Source of the DNA: Candidatus Rubrimentiphilum sp.
GTDB lineage: Bacteria > Vulcanimicrobiota > Vulcanimicrobiia > Vulcanimicrobiales > Vulcanimicrobiaceae
DNA: 64,000 bases
Reading direction: 5' to 3'
Assembly (NCBI GenBank): GCA_035710515.1
Contig: DASTDE010000003.1
Coordinates: forward strand, 268,882-332,881
Both the position numbers and the translations under genes were made by a program. How positions within the stretch are numbered: the first letter of the stretch is position 1; each line of letters starts with the position of its first letter. Under the pieces are notes generated by a model. The model was given only the letters and a program-made list of their open reading frames with translations, ran no database searches and was not told the origin of the DNA. Below, piece by piece: positions 51,494-59,752 of the stretch.

Positions 51494-52545
51494 GAGCTCC
51501 CCTTTATATCGAGAACGATCTTGGCCGCCTCGCCGCTGCGCATTAATTCGAACGCCCGGTCGAACTCGTCGAACGGTAAGACGTGTGTAATGATGGTTTG
51601 CAAATCAACACGTCCACTGCGAACGAGCTCTTCCGTTTGGTACCACGTCTCGAACATGCGGCGACCGTTGATGCCAAGGATTTGCAGGCCTTTGAAGATT
51701 ACGCGGTCGGCCAGATTGATGCTGATGTTGTCCGAGGGAATCCCGAGCAAAGCCGCGGTGCCGCCATTGCGCACCGCTTGTAACCCCATATCGATCGCTT
51801 GCGGACTGCCTGACATCTCCAGCAGCACGTCGGCGCCCTCGCCGCGCGTTCGCGTCAGTACCTTCTCGACGATTTGGGGATCGTTTGCGAGAAACGTTTC
51901 GTCGGCGCCTAAATTCTTGGCCAACGCGAGTTTCGCCGGATTGACGTCCACCGCGTAGATTGCCGACGCGCCCGCCGCGCGCGCGACCAGGACCGCCATC
52001 AAGCCGATCGAGCCGACGCCGGTGATGAGTACCGACTTCACGCTCACGCCGGCAGCCATCACTGTGTGTACCGCATTGCCGAGCGGATCGAAAACTGCGG
52101 CAACGTTGTCGGGGATCGCCGGATCCAGCCTCCACACGTTGCCTTCGGGCATCGAAATATATTCGGCGAACGCGCCATCGCGATCGACGCCGATAATCTT
52201 CAGATTTTCGCAGAGATGCGCTTGGCCGGTGCGGCATAAAAAGCAGGTGCCGTCGCCGATGTGTCCCTCGGCCGACACGCGGTCGCCCACGGAAACCATG
52301 CGCACCGCCTCGCCCACGGCCGCGACGTGCCCCATGAATTCGTGGCCCACGACGAGCGGCGGCTTGATGCGGCTTTGCGCCCACGTGTCCCAGGAATAGA
52401 TGTGGAGATCGCTGCCGCAGACGCCCGCCTTTTCGACGCGGATCAGCACGTCGGCCGGGCCTACCTTTGGAACGGGAACCTCGCATGCCTCAAACCCGGG
52501 TTTCGGCGCGGTTTTACAGAGCGCGCGCATCGTCTTAGGAAGCAT
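51490..52545 (-). CDS. tdh: L-threonine 3-dehydrogenase
   Basis: 351 residues, zinc-containing medium-chain dehydrogenase. Catalytic zinc: CGSDLHIY and GHEFMGHVAAVGE; NAD site: GVGSIGLMAVLVARAAGAS. The structural zinc loop keeps three Cys (CFLCRTGQAHLC) with Asp (HIGDG) where most enzymes have the first Cys. It oxidises threonine to 2-amino-3-oxobutanoate for Kbl. The ATG is one base from a perfect inverted repeat. Confidence 0.95.
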   Translation of the reverse strand: MLPKTMRALCKTAPKPGFEACEVPVPKVGPADVLIRVEKAGVCGSDLHIYSWDTWAQSRIKPPLVVGHEFMGHVAAVGEAVRMVSVGDRVSAEGHIGDGTCFLCRTGQAHLCENLKIIGVDRDGAFAEYISMPEGNVWRLDPAIPDNVAAVFDPLGNAVHTVMAAGVSVKSVLITGVGSIGLMAVLVARAAGASAIYAVDVNPAKLALAKNLGADETFLANDPQIVEKVLTRTRGEGADVLLEMSGSPQAIDMGLQAVRNGGTAALLGIPSDNISINLADRVIFKGLQILGINGRRMFETWYQTEELVRSGRVDLQTIITHVLPFDEFDRAFELMRSGEAAKIVLDIKGSS

Positions 52546-52546
52546 G

Positions 52547-52573
52547 AAGGCCGGTCTATTCTAGACCGGCCTT
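52547..52573 (-). terminator. Perfect 12-bp inverted repeat between pstS and tdh
   Basis: AAGGCCGGTCTA and TAGACCGGCCTT are separated by three bases. It forms a strong stem-loop after pstS, but has no U-tract and ends one base before the tdh ATG, so it could be a Rho-aided terminator, an mRNA 3' guard for pstS or a structure occluding tdh initiation. Confidence 0.6.
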
Positions 52574-52596
52574 ATGCGCTCATTCGCCGCGCCGCG

Positions 52597-53406
52597 TCAG
52601 CGGTTGGTCTCTTTGACCTTCATGTGCGTGATCGGAATATACCCGAGCTTCTCCAGAACGGATTGATTGGACGCGATGAACCGGATAAAGTTCTCCACTT
52701 CAGCGGAGGGTTTGCCTTTAGTGAAGATATGTTCGTACGACCAGATCGGATACTTGCCCGTAACGATCGTACCCTCGTTCGGTGCAATGCCGTTGATCTT
52801 GAGCACGGTGACCGGCTGATTGCGCGTATACCCGAGCGCAACATACGAAACGGAACCGGGAGTCGAATTGACGGTGGTAACGACGGTACCCGAACTGTCG
52901 ACCGTCAACCCCGCTTCATTGATCTTTGAAACGCCCATGATCGTCGCGCTGAAAACAGCCCGCGTTCCCGAGGCCCGCGGACGGTTGATCACGACGATTC
53001 CCTGATCGGCGCCGCCCACATCCTTCCAATTGGTGATGCGCCCCGCGAATATGCCGCGCACTTGAGCGGCCGTCAGGTTCGTCACGCGTGTCGACGGGTT
53101 AGTGATGATGGCGAATCCGACGACGGCGACTTTGTGGTCGGTCAGGCCCGAGTTGCCGGGAGCGATTATGTCGGAGTCACCGAGCTCGGCGACGCCCGAC
53201 GAAGCTTGCGCGATGCCTTGATACGACCCCCCTCCGGACACGTTGATGCGTACGTCGCCGTGCTGCTGTTGGTATTGGGTTGCCGATTCTTTCACGAGCG
53301 GCAGGAGCGCGGTCGACCCGACCGCTGTGATCTGCGTGTCGGCAAGCACGCCGGTTGGAAGAACCACGACAATCATAGCGATCGCCGTCATCAGCCGTTT
53401 GAACAT
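52597..53406 (-). CDS. pstS: Phosphate ABC transporter substrate-binding protein
   Basis: 269 residues from ATG 53406, preceded by GGAGG. Signal peptide (LMTAIAMIVVVLPTGVLA), then the PstS-type phosphate loops: ITAVGSTALLPLV, VSGGGSYQGIAQASSG, LGDSDI and NRPRASGTRAVF. It captures phosphate in the periplasm for PstCAB. It is cotranscribed with an upstream porin rather than with pstCAB, and the shared promoter carries a Pho-box array. Confidence 0.92.
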   Translation of the reverse strand: MFKRLMTAIAMIVVVLPTGVLADTQITAVGSTALLPLVKESATQYQQQHGDVRINVSGGGSYQGIAQASSGVAELGDSDIIAPGNSGLTDHKVAVVGFAIITNPSTRVTNLTAAQVRGIFAGRITNWKDVGGADQGIVVINRPRASGTRAVFSATIMGVSKINEAGLTVDSSGTVVTTVNSTPGSVSYVALGYTRNQPVTVLKINGIAPNEGTIVTGKYPIWSYEHIFTKGKPSAEVENFIRFIASNQSVLEKLGYIPITHMKVKETNR

Positions 53407-53423
53407 GAGGTGCGCCTCCTTCA

Positions 53424-54953
53424 TTAGAAGTCGTATTCCAATTGGGTACGGTTGTACTTGAAGATCGGCGTACCGCCGAACAGCTGTGTGTTGCTTTGCG
53501 TCCGTTCCGCGTAGCGGTGGCGCAGTGAAAAACCACGATACGGGCCGGCGGCCGGCCTACGGAAAAACCAGGTGCCGTCGAGATCCGTCTCTTGCGTGGG
53601 CGAGACACCCGCTAACGAAGCGCCGTACGTGTAATATGCACGGCTTGCGATGAAACGGAATTGCTTGTCGCCGGGCTGGAACGTGACTGCGAACTTCAGT
53701 GCTTGTCCGGGGCTGCGGCGGTCAGCCATGCCTTGGCTGATGCTCGTCGTGAATAACGGATCCGTGGCGTACGAATCCGTGTACGGGCTCGCCCAGCCGC
53801 CATAATAGACGGTGGTTGTGCCATCCGGATTGCCGAAACAATTTGTCGTACCGCCGGCCGGCAAGAAGTACGGGAACGTCACGCCGGCGGCGGTCTTGAT
53901 TTGGTTGTTCGAACCGCAGCTGACGCCGCCCGGCAGCGACAGCGTATCGCTGCGTTGCGGCTCGATGTTATAGGATACCGCCAGGTCGAGATTCCTTAGT
54001 GGCGTGAAGCCGGCTTGAATGCCGAACACCTGGCTGTTAATCTTGCCGGCCACAGCACGACCGGCGTTGCTTTCCGAGCCGAATTGGACGGCGACGAACG
54101 GTTTGTGCGGATTCGACCAGGCGTACTTTGCGTCCAGCCACAGCGCGTTTGCAATGTCCAAGAAGCCGTAATAGTGCAGGTTGGCGCTGAGATTACCGGC
54201 CGCGAATCCAAGGCGGGCGTACCCAAACCCCGGCGTTGTGATCGACGTCCCGCCCGGCGTGAAAATATTGGCTGCCGCTCCGGGCGCATCAACGGGGTGG
54301 CTCGTCAACAGCGTCGCGTTGTCGAAATCAGAGCTCGCGCGGCTTTCGAATCGGGCCATGTACATCACTTCCGCGTTCCAGCGCGCATTGATCCGGACCG
54401 TGGCGTCGAGACCTTGGAACGCCACCGGCTTCAGCCGCGAGTCCGATGGATTCGCCCACGGCGTAGTAACGACTTGGTTGCCCAATCGAATTGTCGCGCT
54501 CGGATCCTTGTACTGTAGATAGGCTTCGTAGAGCGTGCTCATCTCGAATCCGGGCAGCGTGTCGTCGGGATTCAGCGGTTCGCTGCCTTGCGTGATGAAC
54601 GAATGCTTGCCGCACGGAAGCGAAAGGTGCGAAACCGAGGAGACGCATGCCCCGGGATTCGCGTAGAGATAGGTTGCGCCGATCGAGAACGGGCTGTTGT
54701 TAAAGCGGTAATTGGCGCGCAAGCTAACGGCCGTGTTGACCGAGCCTTGATTCATGGCTTTGAACGTGTTCGCAAACCCGCTGGCGTTTTGACGCGTAAA
54801 ATCATACGATCGCACGAACCCGCCGAACGCGAATGCCGGCGGCTTGGGCGTCGGCCGATTCTTAGGCTGCGGGTCGGCGGTCGCGCCGGAAACGGCCGCA
54901 CCCGCCAATGCGAAGCTGAAGCATGCAAGCGCCACGTATCGCAGATATCGCAT
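53424..54953 (-). CDS. Outer-membrane porin-like beta-barrel
   Basis: 509 residues with a signal peptide (VALACFSFALAGAAVSGATA), a Pro-rich linker, then a long series of amphipathic strands (FAFGGFVRSYDFTRQNASG to YNRTQLEYDF) ending in Phe. It resembles general and OprP/OprD-type porins. Placed before pstS behind Pho boxes, it is probably a phosphate-regulated channel, as OprP is in Pseudomonas. Selectivity is inferred from context only. Confidence 0.8.
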   Translation of the reverse strand: MRYLRYVALACFSFALAGAAVSGATADPQPKNRPTPKPPAFAFGGFVRSYDFTRQNASGFANTFKAMNQGSVNTAVSLRANYRFNNSPFSIGATYLYANPGACVSSVSHLSLPCGKHSFITQGSEPLNPDDTLPGFEMSTLYEAYLQYKDPSATIRLGNQVVTTPWANPSDSRLKPVAFQGLDATVRINARWNAEVMYMARFESRASSDFDNATLLTSHPVDAPGAAANIFTPGGTSITTPGFGYARLGFAAGNLSANLHYYGFLDIANALWLDAKYAWSNPHKPFVAVQFGSESNAGRAVAGKINSQVFGIQAGFTPLRNLDLAVSYNIEPQRSDTLSLPGGVSCGSNNQIKTAAGVTFPYFLPAGGTTNCFGNPDGTTTVYYGGWASPYTDSYATDPLFTTSISQGMADRRSPGQALKFAVTFQPGDKQFRFIASRAYYTYGASLAGVSPTQETDLDGTWFFRRPAAGPYRGFSLRHRYAERTQSNTQLFGGTPIFKYNRTQLEYDF

Positions 54954-54970
54954 GCCCCCATCGTAACGAG

Positions 54971-55014
54971 ATCCTATTAAGGGGCCTTTATCATATCCTT
55001 AAGGTCTCATTGTA
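54971..55014 (-). promoter_or_regulatory. PhoB-box array and -10 before porin-pstS
   Basis: On the plus strand, 5-mers at 11-base intervals read TTAAG (54977), TTATC (54988), TTAAG (54999) and TTGTA (55010). On the transcribed minus strand the array runs into TAGGAT (54976-54971), a good -10, 18 bases before the porin ATG. This is the position of an activator-type Pho box. Confidence 0.7.
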
Positions 55015-55124
55015 TGAATTCGGGGCTATTTTTCGCGCCATTTAGGCGCGACGAGCCGCGGTGTACCCATGTGGAACGTACACAAGGCTCGGCGCAACGA
55101 CGATGGCGCGGAAAAGAGCCCGAA

Positions 55125-55928
55125 TTAGCCGTAGCGGCCGGTGATGTAGTCTTCTGTTCTTTTGTCGGTGGGCTTGAAGAAAATGTCGCGTGTCTTGCCC
55201 GTCTCGATCAGCTCACCCATCAGGAAGAACGCGGTGTAATCCGAGATACGCGCAGCCTGCTGCATCGAGTGTGTGACGATGACGACCGTGTACTCTTTCT
55301 TCAGTTCGCCGATCAGGTCTTCGATTTTGCTCGTCGCGATCGGGTCGAGCGCCGAAGCGGGTTCATCCATGACGATGACCTCCGGCTCGACCGCCAGCAC
55401 GCGCGCGATGCACAGACGCTGCTGCTGGCCGCCCGAGAGGTCGAGTGCCGATCGGTTGAGGCGATCTTTCACCTCGTCCCACAGCGCGGCATGGCGTAGG
55501 CTGCGCTCGGCGAGGTCCATCAAGAGCTTGCGTCCGCGCACGCCGTGAATGCGCAATCCGTAGACGACGTTTTCGAAGATCGACTTCGGGAACGGATTGG
55601 CGCGCTGAAAGACCATGCCGATGCGGTGACGGATCGCCACGGGATCGACGTCTTTGGCGTAGATGTTCTCGCCATCGAGAATGACTGCGCCTTCGACGCG
55701 CACGCCCGGGGTAAGATCGTGCATCCGGTTGAGCGCGCGCACGAAGGTCGATTTGCCGCAGCCTGAGGGTCCAATCAGAGCCGTGACGCGATTCTCGCGG
55801 ACGTTGAGCGAGGCGTGCTTGATCGCTTGAACCGGTCCATAATAGACGTTCAAGTCGTCAACTCGAAGCTTCGGCGCGGTCTCGGGCAGCGTCTCCGGGC
55901 CGGCAGGCATCGACATCATCGTTATCAT
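55125..55928 (-). CDS. pstB: Phosphate ABC transporter ATP-binding protein
   Basis: 267 residues from ATG 55928 that overlaps the pstA stop (ATGA). ABC motifs: Walker [18 protein letters not shown], signature [12 protein letters not shown], Walker [15 protein letters not shown]-loop VIVTHSM. PstB-specific N-terminus ([16 protein letters not shown]). It powers phosphate import via PstCA. The last three genes of a standard operon (phoU) are not found downstream. Confidence 0.96.
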   Translation of the reverse strand: MITMMSMPAGPETLPETAPKLRVDDLNVYYGPVQAIKHASLNVRENRVTALIGPSGCGKSTFVRALNRMHDLTPGVRVEGAVILDGENIYAKDVDPVAIRHRIGMVFQRANPFPKSIFENVVYGLRIHGVRGRKLLMDLAERSLRHAALWDEVKDRLNRSALDLSGGQQQRLCIARVLAVEPEVIVMDEPASALDPIATSKIEDLIGELKKEYTVVIVTHSMQQAARISDYTAFFLMGELIETGKTRDIFFKPTDKRTEDYITGRYG

Positions 55929-56830
55929 CTTCCCATGAACCGTCTGCTTAGACCAAGCCCCAACAAGCGGGCCGATACGTTGAAGACCAGCACCATTACC
56001 AGCAAGACCAGCGCCGATCCGTTTCCAACCCGCGCGGCGTCGGGGATCAAGCTTTCGGAGTGCGTGTACCAAAGGTGGACCGAAAGCGTCTCCGCTTGAT
56101 GGAATAGGCCGAAATCATATGCCGACCTTCCCGCGGAGACACTTACGCCCGCCGTGAAGATCAGCGCCGCGGTCTCACCGAAGATGCGGCCGGCGATCAA
56201 GACCACCCCCGTCGTGAGCGGCGCGATCGCGCTCGGCAACACGACTTTGGTGATGGTTTGCCACTTGGTCGCCCCCAAGGCCATCGACCCTTCGCGAAAG
56301 GCGTCCGGCACAGAATGTAACGCCTCTTGCGTCACGCGCATGAGCGCGGGCAGATTCAGCAGCGTCAGCGTGAGTGCGCCGCCAATCGCAGTGAACTTCC
56401 AATGCAGCATCGTTACGAAGAGCAAGAGGCCAAAAAGGCCCATTACAATGGAAGGCACCGTCGCGAGCGACTCGGCGCAGAATTGTACCAGCGACGTAAA
56501 CAGGCCGGGGCGCGCATACTCTTGCAAGTAGATGCCGCCCGCCATTGCTATTGGCGTCGTGAAGATCAGGGTGAGTATAAGAATGTAGAACGAGTTGAAT
56601 ATCTCCGGCCCGACGCCGCCGCCGGCAGAGACCTCGCTGGGCGGCGAGGTGAGAAAATGCCACGAGATGACCGGCGCGCCCAGATAGAGTATGTAGCCGA
56701 CGAAAAACGCCAGCAGCACGATGATGGACAGGGCGGCCGCCCACAGGACGCCCGTCATGAACGCGTCCGCTGCACGCCGCTTTCCGATGGCGTCAGCTTT
56801 CGCGCGGAACGATGCGGCAGCGGTCGCCAT
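55925..56830 (-). CDS. pstA: Phosphate ABC transporter permease
   Basis: 301 residues with six transmembrane helices and the EAA-like loop [24 protein letters not shown] that docks to PstB. Pairs with PstC, whose stop lies two bases upstream. Forms the inner-membrane phosphate channel. Confidence 0.95.
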   Translation of the reverse strand: MATAAASFRAKADAIGKRRAADAFMTGVLWAAALSIIVLLAFFVGYILYLGAPVISWHFLTSPPSEVSAGGGVGPEIFNSFYILILTLIFTTPIAMAGGIYLQEYARPGLFTSLVQFCAESLATVPSIVMGLFGLLLFVTMLHWKFTAIGGALTLTLLNLPALMRVTQEALHSVPDAFREGSMALGATKWQTITKVVLPSAIAPLTTGVVLIAGRIFGETAALIFTAGVSVSAGRSAYDFGLFHQAETLSVHLWYTHSESLIPDAARVGNGSALVLLVMVLVFNVSARLLGLGLSRRFMGR

Positions 56831-56832
56831 AA

Positions 56833-57723
56833 CTAAACGCTTCTCCGCAATGCCAAGCGCACGGCCACGATCAGGGCCATCGCGATCAGCAATAGCAACA
56901 GCGCCATCGAAAAGAGCGAGTGATAGAGGATGGTGCCATCCTGCGCGCTGCCCATGTCCGTCACGATTTCAGTCGTCAGCGCGGCGGTCGGCGCAAGCAA
57001 TCCCTTCGGCAATACCGCGCTATTTCCAATCACCATTTGCACTGCAAGCGCTTCACCGATCGCGCGCGCGATGCCCAAGATGACGGCCACCGTCAGGCCG
57101 CTGCGCGCCGCCGGGAGCAGGACGTTCCAAATGGTCTGCCAGCGCGTTGCGCCGAGTGCCATCGAGCCTTCCTGTATCGCTACCGGCACCGAACGCAATG
57201 CGTCTTCGGATAGTGAAATCACCGTCGGCAGGATCATGATAGACAGCACGATGCCGGCCGTGAGCAGTCCAAAGCCGGTTTGGCTGCCCGCATGCTCACG
57301 AACAAGCGGCACGAGCAGCGTTAAGCCCAGCCAGCCGTATACTACCGACGGAATGCCGACCAGAATCTCGATCGCGGGCTTCATCGCGCTGGCCAAACGT
57401 TTGGGAGCCAGGAGGGAGAGAAAGATTCCGACCGCCACGCCGAACGGGCCGCCGACGCAAATCGCAAAGAGCGTGATGGTGAGCGATCCGACGATGAACA
57501 CCAGGGCACCCGGATGCCGATCGTCCGGAGTGAAGTTCGGCGAAAACAAAAACGTGAGGGGCGAAACGTGGTCGACGAAAAAGAGCTGCAGCCCCATGTA
57601 CGCGAGGTAGACAATGAGCGCCGCCATCGCCGCGATCACAAAAGCACTCGCTGAAAAAAGCGCACCCGATGCGATACGCTCTTGGACGTGCGCGAAGCCG
57701 GTTCGACTTCGGATCAAAGCCAC
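56833..57723 (-). CDS. pstC: Phosphate ABC transporter permease
   Basis: 296 residues, six transmembrane helices, EAA loop [24 protein letters not shown], nearly the same as in PstA. The start is GTG 57723; a GTG 12 codons inside is also possible because the -10-like TACGAT lies only three bases from the first GTG. It leads the pstCAB operon directly behind the Pho-box array. Confidence 0.95.
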   Translation of the reverse strand: MALIRSRTGFAHVQERIASGALFSASAFVIAAMAALIVYLAYMGLQLFFVDHVSPLTFLFSPNFTPDDRHPGALVFIVGSLTITLFAICVGGPFGVAVGIFLSLLAPKRLASAMKPAIEILVGIPSVVYGWLGLTLLVPLVREHAGSQTGFGLLTAGIVLSIMILPTVISLSEDALRSVPVAIQEGSMALGATRWQTIWNVLLPAARSGLTVAVILGIARAIGEALAVQMVIGNSAVLPKGLLAPTAALTTEIVTDMGSAQDGTILYHSLFSMALLLLLIAMALIVAVRLALRRSV

Positions 57724-57732
57724 CTCATCGTA

Positions 57733-57776
57733 CTTAAATCAACAATAAGGCCATCTTAAGGCAACCTTAAGAAAGA
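57733..57776 (-). promoter_or_regulatory. PhoB-box array before pstC
   Basis: Plus-strand 5-mers at exactly 11-base intervals read TTAAA (57734), ATAAG (57745), TTAAG (57756) and TTAAG (57767). On the minus strand the array ends in TACGAT (57732-57727), a -10-like hexamer. Period and core agree with the array before the porin. Confidence 0.75.
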
Positions 57777-58832
57777 TTAAGAAACGCGCGCAATCATGGG
57801 AATTCGGACGGTGAACTGCGTGCCCGCATCGAGTACCGATTCCACGGTAATAGTTCCTTCGTGCGATTCAACGATTTGTTTGACGATCGAAAGTCCCAGC
57901 CCGGCGCCCGTTACGCCGCGTGCCCGCGAACGATCCGCCACGAAAAACCGCTCGAATACATACGGGATGTCTTTGTATGGAATGCCGATGCCGGTATCGG
58001 AGACGACGATCTTGGCATACCCGTCTTCCACGTCCAAATCCACCGTGACCGATCCGCCTGCAGGCGTAAAGCGCAGCGCGTTGTCTATCAAGTTCACGAG
58101 AACTTGCGAGAGTTGCTGTCCGTCAGCTTCCACAATTACCGGGCGATGCGCACGCAAGTCCAGCGAAATGCGTTTGGCCACAGCCTGCCGCTGGAGCGGC
58201 TGCAGGACCGCCCGCACAACCGCCTCGAGATCAATTTCCTCGATGCGGAGCATCGGCTGCCCGGACTCGGCCCGGGCCTGCTCGAGAAACCGCTGCACGA
58301 GCCCCGCGAGGCGGTCCACTTCGCGCAACGCTTGCGGAAGAAACACTGCCCGCGCATCGTCGTCGCCGCCCTGCACCAGCGTTTCGAGCATGAGCTTCAC
58401 CGACGACAGCGGGGTGCGCAATTCATGCGAGACGTTGGAAAGAAACTCTTGACGCGTGCGTTCCAGCGCCAGCTGCTCGGTTTGATCTTCGGCTAGAATC
58501 AGCGCGCCGGATATTTCGCCGCCTTCCTCATCGTCGCCGCGGCGCGAAATTCTGAGCGGATAAACCGTCACCGCATAGCTCCGATCGGTTCGCTTTCCCG
58601 TAACGATGAGCGGAGCAGCTACCAGCGCTTCTCCCGCGAGCGCGGCATCGACGCGGCGCTCGAGTTCTATCGACGGAACAGCTTCGATGAGATGCAAGCC
58701 TTTGGCACGCGCGCGATCGAAACCGAAGATCGCGGCGGCCGCGCGATTGGCGAAGCGCAGGCGTTTGTTGCGGCGCAGCATGATGACGCCGAGCGGAAGC
58801 GCGCGCACCAGCGCGTCGAAGCGATCGTCCAA
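57777..58832 (-). CDS. phoR: Phosphate regulon sensor histidine kinase
   Basis: 351 residues: a PAS domain (~8-110, VRALPLGVIMLRRNKRLRFA), HisKA with LSNVSHELRTPLSSVKLMLE (phospho-His) and HATPase with LVNLIDNALRFTPAGG, VSDTGIGIPYKDIPYVFERF and GAGLGLSIVKQIVE. It has no transmembrane helix. TTG 58832 is the first standard start; the frame is open up to the phoB stop and ATT at 58901-58899 follows AAGGA by seven bases, so a rare ATT start giving 23 more residues is possible. Confidence 0.88.
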   Translation of the reverse strand: MDDRFDALVRALPLGVIMLRRNKRLRFANRAAAAIFGFDRARAKGLHLIEAVPSIELERRVDAALAGEALVAAPLIVTGKRTDRSYAVTVYPLRISRRGDDEEGGEISGALILAEDQTEQLALERTRQEFLSNVSHELRTPLSSVKLMLETLVQGGDDDARAVFLPQALREVDRLAGLVQRFLEQARAESGQPMLRIEEIDLEAVVRAVLQPLQRQAVAKRISLDLRAHRPVIVEADGQQLSQVLVNLIDNALRFTPAGGSVTVDLDVEDGYAKIVVSDTGIGIPYKDIPYVFERFFVADRSRARGVTGAGLGLSIVKQIVESHEGTITVESVLDAGTQFTVRIPMIARVS

Positions 58833-58904
58833 GCGCGCTTCGGCGCGGCTCTGCCCCTCAGGCGGTTCGGGCGACGCTTGCGATCGTCTGAACCAGCGAA
58901 TATG

Positions 58905-59642
58905 CTATTCCTTAAAAATGTAGCCGCGGCTGCGAACGGTGACGATGTGCCGGGGGACTTGCGCGTCCTCTTCGATCTTTTCGCGCAGCCAGCGCACGTG
59001 CACGCTGACCGTCTGCTGCTCGCCTTCGAAATCGTAGCCCCAAACTTTGTCGAGCAGCACCTGGCGCGTGACGACGCGGCCGTGATTCTCCATCAGCACG
59101 CGCAGCAGAGCGAATTCCTTTGGCGCAAGCGCGACTTCTTTGCCGCGCACCGTAACGTGCTGCCGCGACGGGTCGAGCACGATTCCGCCGAGCACGATGG
59201 CTTGTTCGCGGCCAGGCGTCGTCGACGGCGACGGACGGCGTAAGCGCGCTTTGACGCGTGCCAGAAACTCGTGCAGCGCAAACGGTTTCGTGACGTAATC
59301 ATCCGCCCCGAGTTCCAACGCCAGCACCTTGTCGATCTCCTGATCCTTGGCAGTCAGCATGATTATCGGCACCGAGCTCGCCTTGCGAATCTCTTTGCAG
59401 GCTTCCATGCCGTCCAGCACGGGCAGCATGATGTCGAGGATGATGAGATCCGGCTCCTCGCTTTGCGCCATTGCCACGGCAGTCCGGCCGTCGCTGGCGG
59501 TCACGACCTCGTATCCGCTGCGCTCCAAGTTGTAGCGCAGCGTTTGCAAGATCGCCGCCTCGTCGTCCACGACGAGGATTTTTTTGTTGAAGTCGGGGTG
59601 CTTGTTGAAGCTGCCCCTTTTGCTGGCCAAGGAGGTGGTCAT
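58905..59642 (-). CDS. phoB: Phosphate regulon response regulator, OmpR/PhoB family
   Basis: 245 residues from ATG 59642. Receiver domain with KILVVDDEAAIL, LIILDIMLPVLDG (phospho-Asp) and DDYVTKPFALHE; winged-helix domain with LAPKEFALLRVLMENHGRVV and RWLREKIEEDAQVPRHIVTVRSRGY in segments. It activates the pst genes under phosphate limitation by binding direct repeats. It precedes phoR in one transcript. Confidence 0.92.
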   Translation of the reverse strand: MTTSLASKRGSFNKHPDFNKKILVVDDEAAILQTLRYNLERSGYEVVTASDGRTAVAMAQSEEPDLIILDIMLPVLDGMEACKEIRKASSVPIIMLTAKDQEIDKVLALELGADDYVTKPFALHEFLARVKARLRRPSPSTTPGREQAIVLGGIVLDPSRQHVTVRGKEVALAPKEFALLRVLMENHGRVVTRQVLLDKVWGYDFEGEQQTVSVHVRWLREKIEEDAQVPRHIVTVRSRGYIFKE

Positions 59643-59752
59643 AAAGATGTCTAGTGGAATGATTTGGCAGTTCTCAATCCAATCTTCCTTTAGGCACAGG
59701 CTGGGCAGGCACAGGGCGCCGAGGTCCTCCAGCGGCGGCGAAGGGAGCAAGC

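Noticed and set aside
51605..52486. Long Arg-rich frame inside tdh
   Set aside because: Alternate-frame shadow of a clearly conserved dehydrogenase.
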